Notes under the pieces: model-generated
Told to the model about the DNA's origin: nothing
What the model saw: only the letters and a program-made list of their open reading frames with translations
Database searches by the model: none
Shown: positions 12,220-55,500 of the stretch, in pieces
Layout: each line of letters opens with the position of its first letter
Numbering within the stretch: the stretch's first letter is position 1
Source of the DNA: Siphlonurus alternatus
Taxonomy: Eukaryota; Arthropoda; Insecta; Ephemeroptera; Siphlonuridae
NCBI GenBank assembly: GCA_949825025.1
Contig: OX463778.1
Location: forward strand, 18,258,196-18,322,195
Reading direction: 5' to 3'
DNA: 64,000 bases
Translations under genes and position numbers: made by a program

Positions 12220-13769
12220 CTGTCTTGCCTGGACCCCACTTTGCAGCCTTTGGTGGAATTTAGAAACTGTAGGCAATTAACTGCATTATTTTCAACACTA
12301 GAGGCAAGCTACAATCATAGTACAATTGATAACTGTACTACGTATATTTTTTAGGTTTTCTCCAATCACAATTTGTCATACAGTACATGTACTTATTGTA
12401 CTCTATTTTATCCGTAAAACTACTCAATACATTTTCAAAAGTAAGAAAAAGAGCAAAAATTACCCTACTTGCAGTTTTCATATCTGCAAGCTAGCCCTGG
12501 CAGGATTTCATCCTATTGAAAACCTGTAGCTCCACCAAACACAACATGGACGCATTCTGGTAGTATCATAACGTGAACTTTTTACCCAACAACAACATAA
12601 GTGTACAGTATGCATACAGAATAATATCAGTTAATTATTATTCTCTGTTGTAAGATATAAAAATGATCACTGCATATGCATTTTAAGACTATTAATGACT
12701 GATATGGCTGGTCAAGAAATTTTAAAGGAAGAAAAGTATGCATACAACAGTATGCACACTTAAAATTGTTGCACCCATTGCCATCATCATTAGACACATC
12801 ATTTGCTAGCTATATGTTGAAATCACTACTGCACCTTATGCAACATCACAAAATACCCTGTTTTAATGTAAAAGACTGGCTATGGTTGCTGATAGGAAAA
12901 GTGGGTGTAACCTCCGGGCTTCTTTTTCTGCCTGATTATGTACTGTTTTATAGCAAGTTTTGCTGTTTCAGAAATCAAAAGAACATCAGATCTGCTCAAC
13001 ACATCAAAGAGCGCTTTTAAAGTGTGTTTAACTTACTAACGAGATATAAATTTAAAGCTCGAAGAACCCTGACCGGGCAAGTGACTGCATGGAGATGAAA
13101 ACAATAACAACGAGAATGTGTCAGTAAAGTATCATAGCTAGAAACTCAAATAAAATTTAATAAAATAACTACCCTTGTACCTAAAAGAGATTGTGTAGAA
13201 TAGTTTGGATTGAAAAAAAAAAAAAAACATTTAACACAGACAGAGGAACGGATTGAAGTCGGAGTCAAGTGGTCAAGTGTCAGGTCTGCAAAAAGGAGGA
13301 AATTAACACAAAAATAACTCACCTTTTTTCGGTGAAACTGTCTTTTCCTTAGCAGCCTTCTTCAAATACCAGAGACTAAAGCGAAAGATGTTCACAAAAA
13401 ACTTGTAAATGTGGTGTATTTATTTCATTATAATAAAAATTTCTCAGTTTTTAATTAGTATTGACATTTTACACCTCCCTCAGCGTCCATTATTTTTTTC
13501 TTAAATTCTTAACAAATGTTTCCGGTCGATTGAAATGATCGATTGTCAAATGCAAATAGCGCCAAATATTTTGAAATTGCTATTTTCCTCCTCGAAATCG
13601 GAGGGTCAATTATCTCTCAAAGTTCCTTTAGAATCTGCATGCTGTTCTCACAGTGGTCTCTGCCTCGAAATAAAATTTTTAACAGGAAAAAGGTAGTGTA
13701 AGTGCACCCCATAAATCCCATGATAAAACTATAAAAAAAAAATTATCCTACCTTTTTGTACATTATTAG
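12220..13769. other. Gene-poor interval between aquaporin and the hAT element
   Basis: AT-rich, with no ORF that resembles a known protein. On the minus strand at about 13323-13375 a short exon-like piece (open frame SLWYLKKAAKEKTVSPKK followed by gtgagt) stands alone without partners. Confidence 0.45.
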
Positions 13770-15448
13770 TAGGGTGACCAGACGTACCGTTTTGACCGGT
13801 ACAGTACCGTTTTAGAGTACCATGTCCCGGTGTCCCCAAAGAGGCTCTCGGGACGTCTAAATTTACCGCTTTCGGACAAAATTTATAAAAGGGACATTTT
13901 TTAAAATTTTTATCATTAAAAAAATAAAAAATTCATAGGAATGTGGTTTTGAATATTTACGAAAATGTACGGACGCAAATGATTTTGCAACTCCATGCCC
14001 CTTTTTTGTCGATCGCATTCGCAAAACAGCATATTTCTTCCAAAATTGCGGAATACATATATTTTGCATATACGCGCAAGTATGCATATACTACGTGAAA
14101 TGAAGTCACTACTTTTCGATTAAATTTTGAATAAAAAATAAGTAAAAAACTTTGCACAAAAATATCAGCTCCTTTAATTAATATTGATGATATTCACTTG
14201 ATGGAAATTTCCAATAATATATGAAATTGAAAAAATCATTCTTATGCATTGTGACGAGGCTGAGACAAAAATTTCTTTGTCTTTCTTTTTTTTTTTTTTT
14301 TCACAATAATCGTGTATTGATATTACGTAAATAAATAAATGGAAAATAATATGAGGGAAAAACGCCACAAATATTATTCATACAATAATTTTAGCTGTTA
14401 TTAAGCCCTATTTGAATGCTATAAATTAATTCAGCTATTTCACTCTATAACAAGAGTTCACACTATTTGCAAAATGAACTGCAGTTCGATTAAAAGTATT
14501 AATTCAAATTAATTTCTTGCTTTATACTCCATTTTTTTTTTTTTGTCTAATTTATCTCGTGACATTATATTAAGTTTTATTTATTTATAAACAAATATAT
14601 ATATTGCATTATTTAAGTAACACGTACATTTAGAAATATTGTGAATGGAGACGGAAAATTTGATAACGAAATTAAAAAAAAAAAAAAACAAAAAATAAAT
14701 TTAAAATATTTAAATATAATTTTTGTATTGGGAAAGTATCCTTCGAAGGTATGCTTTTTGAGTATAATAAATTTCTTGTATTGCTTTTGTTTCTTTTTAT
14801 TTTACATGTAACTTTACAACATGAATAGAATCGTGGCCAGGCCAAGAAAAAAGGTTAATTTTAGGAAATCAACTCACTGGCACAGTTTTCTTGCATGGTG
14901 ACTATAATAAATCTCTTTTTTTCTAATTCTATGAAAAATGTACATGTATACATAAAAAAATGCAATTATTTATATTATTTAAAGTAGAGAGAGCGATTGC
15001 ATAATTTATTATTTTATTTCCTTAAAATATTTTAACCTGCCCTGCTTTATTGAGAAATGAAAACCAAAAAATTTCATCTCAAATAGCTTCATCGCAAAAA
15101 AATCCCAAAGTTTGTTTTCCTGAGCCCTTTAACATGCAGCCTTATGGATTATGGAACAGAAAACAGCGTTTTACTCAAACTTCGTCCGAACTATGGTTAT
15201 CAATTAAAAAATACTTACGTATAATCTATGACGAAAATTCTTTAATGGATTTACAAATAAAATAAATTTTTTCGGAAAAAACGGCTTCATAAAAAAAACA
15301 ATTAATTTGAAAATCCATTAAGAAAAAAAAGTAAAAAAGGGGGCGTGGCACCCAAAAAATTCGCGCCTCCGGCTGGGGGTTTTGGCCCTTCAGGCCTCTA
15401 TCTTGGGGGCATGTACCGTTTTGGACATCAAGATATCTGGTCACCCTA
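13770..15448. mobile_element. Non-autonomous hAT-like DNA transposon, 1.68 kb
   Basis: The left terminus TAGGGTGACCAGA is the exact reverse complement of the right terminus TCTGGTCACCCTA. The element is flanked by a perfect 8-bp direct duplication, ATTATTAG (13762-13769 and 15449-15456), which is the hAT target-site length. Subterminal copies of gtaccgtttt / taccgttttgg lie near both ends. Internal ORFs are short and show no transposase or BED finger, so it must have been moved in trans. The intact duplication suggests a fairly recent insertion. Confidence 0.85.
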
Positions 15449-16555
15449 ATTATTAGTAATATTATACTTCTTAATAAATTATTATAATATATAATTATAG
15501 TAGGCCTTTTGATAAAATATAGATAATATATTATAATTACTTTATAGTTATACTTATAATTCTTTCTAACAAATATCATAAATCGTGGAACATCATAATT
15601 TATTAACCTATTTATTAGGAATAAATGCAAAACTATATCATTGCAATTAATCGAATCTGCAGATCAGATCGAGGATTATATAAATTATATGTATCATAAT
15701 ATACATATTATACTATATATTATAATATATGATAATTACATGCGCATATATATGACACCAGCGCATGCATCCATTTTTTTTTTTTTTTTTTTTTTTATGA
15801 AACTTTGACCGACTGAAATATAAGGTTAATAAACTTTAAAGTAATTAATTTACGTCCAAAAGGCGACAAACTCGAGGAATTCATTCAATGTACAACCATA
15901 TAATATATATATTATATATATAATGCACAACCAACATGCGACTTTTTTTTATTGATGCAAATTAATAGATGAGATCGAATCAGAGAATATATTATATGTA
16001 TTATAGAAACAAGTTATAAAATAGGCACCAAATTACGTTGAACTTTTATTTCTGATTTTTTAGAGGCCCGGAAGTATATATATTGCTAAAAGTTACGTGT
16101 ACGTTATTCAAAATTCAGAGAGCACACCCCTTTTAGTCCCATCTTTTAACTAGAATAGAATAGAATTTTATTTTAATCATTAGATTACATATAGTAATAT
16201 TGATCAATATTGATGTTGATAAAAATAAAAATGACACCTCCTAGCTATATATATTATAAATATATTGATGCCTCGATCTCGATCTGTACTTACAAAAAAA
16301 TTGTAAAAATAATTTCCAGTCTAAAAAAAGAAAAAAATCAAAGTAGCACAATTAAAGTTAATTAAAAATAAAAAGAGGATCGGGATCGAGCATTGAATGT
16401 TGTGCCTTACTTAAACCGTATGTTATTGATAACAATTAAGAGTATAATTAATATGATTATGTATAAGGTATAAGCATATAACTCTTTATATATTATTATG
16501 TTAAGAGGCACGTACACCATATAGAGCCTAAAAGCAATTATACTCTCTATTATAA

Positions 16556-16831
16556 ATGAAAAAATAAAAATAAAATGTTCTCCTCTGCATCCCCTAGCTA
16601 TCAGTGGCTAAAATATCAGGTATACAAATTCGAGCCAGTTTTTGAGTTATGAATTTTTAAAGTTGACTATAATTTAACATGCAAGTTAATTTGCATTCAA
16701 CCTATAGCTCGAATTTGTATACCTGACATTTTAGCTACTGATCGGGGATGTAGAGTAGAACATTTTATTTTTTTTTTTATAATTTTCATGTGTGGGATTC
16801 TTTTTAACATTGGGCGCATTACCTTCCCCTT
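16556..16831. repeat. Palindromic repeat family B, copy 1
   Basis: Arms pair across a centre near 16680: atgttctcctctgcatcccc, then ctaaaatatcaggtatacaaattcgag, facing the reverse complement ending in gtagagtagaacattttatt. The right end cattgggcgcattacc is close to the family-B terminus attggtggcgttacc. Three better-preserved copies are at 57391, 59896 and 61817. Non-coding. Confidence 0.75.
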
Positions 16832-18551
16832 AAAACTGCAAGCATAAAATCAAGGTCTATAGGTCTAAATCTTTCCCACCCTCCTTCCATTCCAGATAGC
16901 AAATTTAGCTTATATTAATTAAGTACAACAATGGCAGTTTCTTCCTGCATTACCTCATATTATTAGACATAGAATACATAAATATATTTTGTTTTATTGC
17001 ATGTAAGCTAGGCGATAAAATTTTTCACTGCTTTAATTTTATTGAAAAATATTTAAACTTGCTAAAAAATTCAGGTGAAATAGCACAGAAGAAAAGAAAA
17101 TTAAGAAAACTAAACCATAAATAATATTTTTTTTTATTTAAAACCCACAAGCATTTCAAAAGAAATAAAATCAAATTTTTGATCAAAATAAAAATACTTA
17201 TACTCAGTATAGAATTTATTTCATGATATTAGACCAAAAACTTATATTTGGTCTGATTACAAGTATTTCTTCTCCTTCTTTGTTACTATACAACTAAACT
17301 ACAATATTATTAATTGATTATTAATTATTATAGGGTTTAGAAAATATAATTTTGTTAATGGCAGCATGATTTTATATAAATACAAACATGCACTGGACCT
17401 TGCAGGAACCACGGTCCCTAATGCTTAGCTTTTTCCATATACTCAAAATGTTATTCCTATCAAGTACCAGCACAATCTTTGAAGACTAGATTTGATTAAA
17501 AAAAAAAAAAAAAAAAAAGAGAGAAAAAACTATTTTATTTATTATCAGTCCCAATGTGCAGATTTTGGTTACAAATTACATCATAGTATTCTAAGCTACA
17601 TTTTGATAAAATATACTTTTTATTTTATTATTATGATTTGCATTTTTAAGAGAATAAAAAAGCTGGATATATATTATTTCTTATATAATATACTGTTTAT
17701 TGAAAATTTAAAAGTCAATGCATGCAATCTTAGCACCCCATAAAGGTAAAATATTGTATAGGCCCTTGTTAGTTGAGCAACATGATACATACGAGATTCA
17801 TTTACAAAAAGGGCCATAAAAAATAAGAGTAAAGTAAGACTTTACATGTTGAGGACTGATAGTGTTGTTAAATGGTCATGGTTAATGCCAACTTTCTACA
17901 ATTTACAACACGATAAGAGCTATACCGTTAATTCAACAACCATGTCATTTAAGTCTTTAAAAGACTCCATACATTTATTTTCTGTTACATTTAAGGAAAT
18001 TATACAGAGTGATATAATTACCAAGCCAGTGTTAAGAAATGAGGCACCAAAATACTAACACCAAGTAGAAAAAAAAAGTAATTGTTCTTAAAATGGTTAA
18101 ATAATATTAAATCACAATAAGGGATGAATGATATATTGAGAGATATACATACAATGAATAATGCTATTAAAAAAAAGAAGAAAAAATAACAAGTCTTGTA
18201 ATCAGACAATGAGGAGGCAAGATGTGAAGCTCTTTCATATTTTATTATTATGTCATGACTCATCATTTTAGAAGACAGAAATAAGAGAAAAAAATAAATA
18301 AATGAGGAACTTTACATAAAATACATGCTATATTTTTGTGTTGTTGATTAAATTTAAAGGACATCTTTGATTTAAAAAAAAAATAATAATAAAAAAAAAA
18401 AAAATAAAAGAAATAATATTTGTTTCGACAGATAAATTTTTTAACCAGATTTTTTTTAATGACATTCATTTTTAAACAGATTGGTTACTTGAACCAAATG
18501 TTATACTTAAGATGAATACACCCTTGACAAATAAATCACTATGATGCTCCT

Positions 18552-18690
18552 AAGATGTACAGGAGCTTCATGAGTGATTTGCTTCTGGCGATAGAGTGGC
18601 AGCGGCAAGTGTTGGACGTGCACCAGGCCTGCACGCAGTCACATGGCTTGGTAGTGGTGCACAGACCTTTTTGCAATCATAGTCCAACAC
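18552..18690 (-). other. Isolated Cys-rich open segment, unrecognised
   Basis: On the minus strand the GC-richer sequence reads through seven cysteines in a C-x5-C-x-C-x5-C-x4-C-x-C-like spacing, then ends at a TAG near 18552. The frame is closed by a TGA just upstream, so it is under 50 codons. It lies beyond the likely Actn poly(A) site. It resembles the Cys-rich tails of some transposon proteins, but this is only pattern similarity. It may be a transposon scrap or chance. Confidence 0.2.
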
Positions 18691-18861
18691 TACACCAATA
18701 ATTGGACAAGCCAACACACAAAGCAACGCGTTCTTACACATTTACACACAAAAAAAGGTGTCATCATATTTTTTAATAATATAATTTATATTGGATTTTT
18801 TTTTATATATATAACAACTGCCTTTACAATGCAAAATGAATATGAATGATACCAGTTAAAA

Positions 18862-18867
18862 TTTATT
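18862..18867 (-). terminator. Candidate Actn polyadenylation signal
   Basis: Plus-strand TTTATT reads AATAAA on the minus strand, about 390 nt downstream of the Actn stop codon. This is the nearest match I found between the stop and this point. Confidence 0.4.
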
Positions 18868-19255
18868 TTATTATAATATATATATGAAAGATTAGGTACA
18901 GTAATATCTCCCATGATATATATATATATATATATATTTTTTTTTTTTTGAATATGATATGTGCCACAAAACTTGACAAGGGTAACAAACAAACAAAAGT
19001 TCAAAGACAATGTATTGTTAAGGCAGTTGAGGTCGGAATCTTAACCGACGCTCCTCCTTGCTGCAGTTTGAGAGTCTCATTGAAATTTCACTGGATGATG
19101 GGAAATTTAGCGGTGGGAGGCAGCGGAAGGAGGGGCAGCTGAAACCCCCAAGGTAAAACTAGTAGCACCAAACCTGCCCTGGTCTTGGCAAGGCAACATG
19201 GGCTTGGTGCGAGACAGCTTACCCGGGGTAGGGGGCGGGGCGGAGCAGGGAGGGT

Positions 19256-49108
<29,853 letters not shown>

Positions 49109-49556
49109 CGTTGTGGTTGAACTCGTGCACTTTTAGGTTAAAATTATTAACGTCGTATGGGGGAAAAAATTAACTTTTTTTTCAGAGAAGCCGCAAATAT
49201 TCGAGGTAGGGCGTGACACCTCCTCACACACCGCACAAACCCAACGAGCCGCTCCGCTCTTGATCGCCGCGTTTCTCCATCAGCCGCGCGAAAGAGGGGG
49301 GGAAAAAACGAGAAACGAGAGAAAGTAGGGGGGAAATAGTCACGTGGTACTACTATTCTGCCAAATCAGTCACTCTAAAGGTATAATATACAAAGGTAAA
49401 TTCATTGATAAAAATTCTACTTCATTAAAAAATAATAATTCAATTTTTATTTCAATATTTAATCGACCATTTTCTTTCAATAATTCATAGAATTCAAAGA
49501 TCATCAACGACTTTGTTAGTACAAAACATATGTTCATATGTTTTAAAGTTTAGAGA
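49109..49556. promoter_or_regulatory. Divergent promoter shared by Actn and the C19orf47 homologue
   Basis: The two start codons face away from each other 448 bp apart. The Actn side (about 49200-49330) is GC-rich. A CACGTG E-box is at about 49342-49347. There is no obvious TATA box for Actn. Divergent spacing this tight implies overlapping promoter elements and both 5' UTRs. Confidence 0.6.
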
Positions 49557-52500
49557 ATGGCTTCCAAGGACGATACAAGTAAGTACTATTTTAATTCCGA
49601 ATTACTCATTTAATAGATCCTTTTGTAGCTTCTCCAGTAGCGAGAGTAATTATAGAGATCAAGAAGTTTGTATTTGTTTTTTTTTATTAGCGAATTGTAG
49701 CGAAAAGATGCTGAATGAAACGTGAAATATCCTAGCAGGCGGCCGCACGGCATTTTGAGGCTGGCCTACGCCTACCTGCCAAAACTATTATTAGCTTCAT
49801 ACGTATGCATAATTATGCAAACTGAATGCTTATTTATACTTCTATATTTATTTGATCAATACCTAATGCATGCATAACTTGAAGAATTAATATGTATTAT
49901 AAATTTTATGCTAATATGCATATTATTATATTTATGTATGCATTGCATACTGGTATGCATTATATATTGTTTATTTATTTATTCACATTAAATATCAGTT
50001 GATACATTGCGACTACAAACTAAACATTAATTAAATTTGAAATAGCTGTAAAAACGAAAAAAAAAAAATAGTATTGTATTTTTATTTATTTATTTACAGT
50101 ATTTTTTTTTTTTTTTTTTTTTTGTATTTGCAATTTATTATTGCCTACATGCATAATATATGCAGAGTACAAATCTAGGAATAAGGTGGATGGAGAGATC
50201 CAAAACAGCCAGCAGACCCCGAGAAGGTCTGAAAATATGCAGCAGGTGTAACCGCAATCACCCTCCTTTTAGCGTATTGCCTCAAACTCAACATTAGGAG
50301 CCCCAGTTACCGCCTCCCCCCCCCCCCTCCCCCTCCCTTCTGTCATGGAGCTTTCTTGCTAAATACATTTATTTCCTAGTTTCTGTAAGTTTCTATAAGC
50401 ACACAGTTAATACTTGTATATTATATGTTTTATTTTTTTGTCTATTTATTATACTTTAAGCTATTCTTCTTGTGCTTTCAGATTTATGGATCAAGTTCTT
50501 CAAAGATGCTGGGATACCTCCCAACATAGCAGTCAAATACGCTCTGACGTTTTCTGAAAACAGGATTAAGAAGGACATGCTGCTAGACTTGAATAAAGAG
50601 TACCTAAAGGAAATGGGGATCACACTCATGGGGGACATCATCTCCATCCTCAAGCATGCAAAACAGGTCTATGAGGAGGTAAAAATACACTATTATTGTA
50701 TATAATTTTTTTACTCTGAGGGTAAAGATACTTCAGTTTTATTAAATGAGGTTCAAAGGCTATTTATTTTCTATTTGTTACTGCTGTAAAGCTGCGCTCT
50801 GTAAGTTTTCCTGATTTTACAAGCACTGTGAACAATTGCTGAAAAACAAGTTCCGCCCCTGGTAACTAACCAACCAATGACATTCACTCTCTCAACTTCA
50901 GTGTTTCAGCAGTCAGTACGGTACTTCATGTTGCTTTTATGTGACTGACAGTGTTTTTATTCACTAGTTTTTCTTTATGTGAATATTCAAATGTCTTTGC
51001 AACACTAGTCGCATACCAGACAACAATGGACAACTTACTTAAAAAAAATTATTGCAGAAATGAGAAGATACTCATTTTGCTACTCACTTGTCAGATTTAG
51101 ATTTTCTGAGTCTAGGAAGTATTTAAAAAAATATATATTGCAAGTGCGGCCACTCTTTCAAAATTCTTTTTAAAAAAATGCTTCCCAAACTCGGGGGGGG
51201 GGGGGGATCTGAAAAAATTCCATAACTTTTTATCCTTTAATCAATTCTGCACGAAATTTTCACACTATCCATTGTCCATTGTCAGTGAAGCGTACTGAAA
51301 GAATCCTACATTTTTTTTTTTTTTTTTTACTCTACTAACAGCAAGTGCATAAATTGTTGTTCAATTTGTAATACTACAGTATGCTCTTCCAGGATGCGCG
51401 CACAAACGTTTTGCAGAGCAGCACTCCCGAGGTCCCAACTCCTGCAGTTAGAAAATCTACAGGTAAACAAAAGAATAACAGCTGATAACTTTGTAGACAT
51501 TTATGAAATCAAGTGTGTGAAACTACATACATTCATCCAAATCCTAGATTATAAATGTGTTAACTAGCAGAACGTTATGTAACCAAAATTTGACTTTACT
51601 TTTTTCTTCTTCTTCCAATTTAGCTGTATTTCATAAAACTTTTGGGATAAGAATTTCTACTTTAACATTAAACTTTAAATTACTCGATGTAATATTAACC
51701 TCATAGTAATTAAGCCTAGCAGATAATTATGACAAAAACAGCAAGAAAAGTTATAGTGGACTCAGGTTGCACTGCATACTGTATGATCAATTGAATTATG
51801 CTAAAAAATAACTACAGGGACATTGTGTATTTCTGTCATAATTTACCATGCATAAACATAGGTAAAAACATAATAGACACAAATGTTATCACCACTTAAA
51901 AAATTATAAAAAATAAGCCAATCCCTAACTTCCTTAGATTTTGTGTCCATAACAATTTTGTTTCCATTGAAGTTTATTTAAAAATAACGTGCAGCATGTT
52001 TCAAAGTGTTTATTGTTAGTGAGTGTTCCAGCTTCTAGGATATTGGAGCACTACATTCCTAGAGAAGAGACTCCTCCCCCAGCGTCCGTCACTCTTCCCA
52101 AGGCAAAAAAGACATTGCAGCTCCGGTCTAGTGCAGTTGCAAAACGTGTCATTGCCAAGTCAGTCGCCAAAGGTAAGAATATTAACTGTGCCCCCCAGTT
52201 TTTTTGTGCCATTCTTGGTTCTTCTTTTCTTACTAACAGTCGCAATATAGTCTTCATTTATCAGTTTTAGTTGTCTCAATTCGTTGCAGTATTCCCAATT
52301 GATTAAAAATAATAATAATAAAGTGGTATTTAAAAAAGAGTAACAGTCTGCAAACTCTAAAATAATACTGTAACCAGCTTTGGTTTCAGTTTCCAGCAAA
52401 TTCAGTAGTCTTGCATATTTATTTTTAAGTTGACCTCTCGTCTGGCTTTTCCAGCAAAACCGCCACCAGTTCAAGAGGAGTATGAGGAAGAGGAAGTCGA

Positions 52501-55500
52501 GGTAGTGACAGAAGTGGGCCCTGCCAAGAAGAAGGCCCGACGAGTTCTGCCAGAGCACGAGGGCAAATACAAGATCATCATGCCATCAGGGACCACGCCC
52601 CGCACCCAGAAAATACTCTCAGAGATAGGCGGTTCTAGTCCTGGTAAGAAAAAAAAATATATTTGAAGCATGAATTCAGGTTTTAAAATGAACGTATTAA
52701 ATGAAAATAATTGTTCCTGCTGTACTTTATAGCCCTAACAAGTCAATGAACACATAAAAATAGACAAACAAAGAAAAGTTAATCTTGACTTCTTATTTTT
52801 AGTACAGGTATTAATTTTACAGTTTGAGAAATAAGCAGTTGATTTTTTACACAATTCAGTGAAATAAAAACAATGCACCTTCTTTTTCAGTAAGGATTAG
52901 AGAAAAGCAAATATTTTATCTGAGTATTAAGGACACAGGCTCAGTACATTCTCCAAAATTAAGTCTGGTGTTATTTGAGATGCTTAAAAACAGCAAATTT
53001 TATATAGACAGCTCACTTATTACATTAAGTTACAATATTCTTTAAATTTTTCTATGAATTTAAGGAAGTACATGAGGTTCTCCACCAAGCTTTTTATGTC
53101 CAATCAAATCTCTTTCATTAGTCTTGAGTGTCAAATTGTGAAATTGTGTGATAATCCAGCAACAATCATTGACAGGGAGCAAGAAGACCGTGTTTGAGCG
53201 ACTAGGGGACAGCAGCGTCAGCAGCACAACCGGCCTGGCAGGAGGGTCTGAGCAGATGAGGATCACAATTACCGGCAGTAGCAACGTAGAGCGACCTGTT
53301 GCCCAAACTGTAACCATGTCAGCTGACAAGGTAAGTGTAGCGCTAGTGATGAGGAATGGAAAGACTTCACCCTTTTCCCTGCCCTAAATATATATATTTT
53401 TTTTTCCTATAGCTAAATTGGCTGAAGTTGTGGCATTGTCACAATATTCTAGACTTTCTTGACAATTTAATTCTCCTGTTCACAGCTCAATGGAGTATTG
53501 TCCTCAATTTTTTTTATTGCAGAAATGGATAGAGGGTGCAAAGTTATGCTACCCTGATTTTTTTCAGATTTTTTTGAGACCTGGAACTATTTTTAAAAAA
53601 TTTTTGAAAATCCTTTTTGTGACGTCACGCGGCGGCAAGTCCTATCTTTTTCTTAAGGAGCGGCGTCTCGTGACGTCACGTAAAGGACTTTCAATAATTT
53701 TTTAAAAATAGTTCCCGGGCTCTAAAAAATCTGAAAAAAATCAGGGTAGCATAACTTTGCACCCTCTATCCATTTCTGCAATAAAAAAAATTGAGGACAA
53801 TACTCCATTCCATGTTTACCAGTATTTCAGTTTTCCTTTACAATTTCTCCTGTTTGCAGCTCAATTCTGTGTTTACCCGCCTTGGTAACAAGCCATTTGG
53901 AGTGGCATCTATTAGTGCAGCCGTTCAGGGAGAGGCTAAAAAGCCAGAGCCCAAACTCCAGTATGCAGGAATACTGAAGAAATCCACCATCATACCTCTT
54001 AAGAAGAAAGTCCTTAAAGTTGTCAAAAGTGAGTTAGTAGTAATGCATATGATTTTTTCTCTTTAGAGATGTACTGCTACATTTTTTTAAATAGTCTTAA
54101 ACGGTGTAAGTTTGTATGCTAAATGTCTGCTTTGCCAAAACTAATGTAATTCTTTACATTCAGGCAACCAAAATATTACGGTTCTCTGCTACAACTTGTT
54201 TTCTTTGGATTCAAGTAACTTCAACATTAACAAGATTCATGGAGGAAATATTCATTATGTACTTTTTGTACTGCTGAATAAATCAGAAGATAATTATTTA
54301 TTTTATTTATTTATTTTAGAGAAGACGTCCACTCTGCAGGCTGACCTGCCCCAGCAGACGATGCTGCTGCAAGAACGGCTGGGGATGTCCTCCCTGCCTA
54401 CCCCACCCACCGTGGCAAAGGTGCTACCCATGAAGAAGAGCCTGAGAGCCACGGACAGGCCAGCACCCCCCTCTTCATCCTCAGCAAGTAAGTTTGTAAA
54501 TATAACGACTTGGTGGTATAATGTACAATATTTAATCATAATTTCAAGAGCACAAGAGGAGGGTCAACAAGTCTCCACCTTTTTTGATCAATTTTAGTGT
54601 TGAAAACAGAAATGATCCCTTTGTTCATAACTCACATACAAGGGAAATTTGGTTCCGACAGTTAAATTTAAAATTATAGGAAGTTGTAAATAATGGCTAC
54701 ATTTTTCTACTCCGAAGCCCGATATCTGAGATCCTCTAGCTCCCCGCATCTCATGATGTCACACATATTGGGAGATATCAGCTCAAAATTGGACGTTGAC
54801 TACCAATTTCTAAGCCACCCACTGGCGCATGCGCAGTTGCGCTTTCTAGACCTCAGAGCTTTGGCGGAAAATATTTAGGGGCGAAGCGTGCTTGTTGGGA
54901 AAAAATTAGGGGCGGAGCTAGATGTCTGAGATAAAAAAACGCAACCTGTCATAAAAAGTTATGCTAATATTAGGATGACTTTGATCGAGCCTGAACCTCC
55001 GCAAACTTTTTTTTTACAATAATTTGATAAAAGTATATATCAATTCATACCATTACAAACCCTTTTTTTCCTTCCATTGTTATATATGTACTTACAGTTA
55101 GTTGATAAATTTCTTAAGTTTAGGAAAAATTGTAATAAGCTTAAATGTGTTGCTATCAGCCTCTTGCGCGGGTTAAAGCACGTTGAGTGTTAGAGAAGAT
55201 TTGACTGCTTAACTAAATGACTAACCTGCTTACTATTTTAATTTTAGATAAGCCCATGAGTGCAACAACGGGCATCAAAGTGCGTCTTGGTACCAGCTCT
55301 GTCACCACCACCACGGCAACCACAAAGGTATGTATGACAAATTAGAGATCCTTTGCCTCAATAGCAAAATTTAAAAAGAAATCTATTTCTAACATGTTAT
55401 CATTAAAAAGCAGTCTGACTTGCTGAATAATGAGGGATCTCCATTGCATTTGTAGGAATCCGATTCCCACAGTTAAAGAAAAGGAAATCAATTATTTATT

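Larger units (their letters stand above)
15457..18861. other. AT-rich interval downstream of Actn
   Basis: Long AT runs, including TA-rich hairpins near 15690-15730 and 15900-15925 and long T or A tracts at 15776-15796 and 17497-17518. One palindromic family-B element (16556-16831) and a Cys-rich open segment near 18552-18690 also lie here. No recognisable gene. Confidence 0.5.

Noticed and set aside
13323..13375. Minus-strand exon-like frame (SLWYLKKAAKEKTVSPKK then gtgagt)
   Set aside because: It has no partner exon on either side, no start codon and no homology I recognise. Probably chance.
15226..15630. 134-codon minus-strand ORF
   Set aside because: It crosses the right end of the hAT-like element into flanking AT-rich DNA and has no transposase features.
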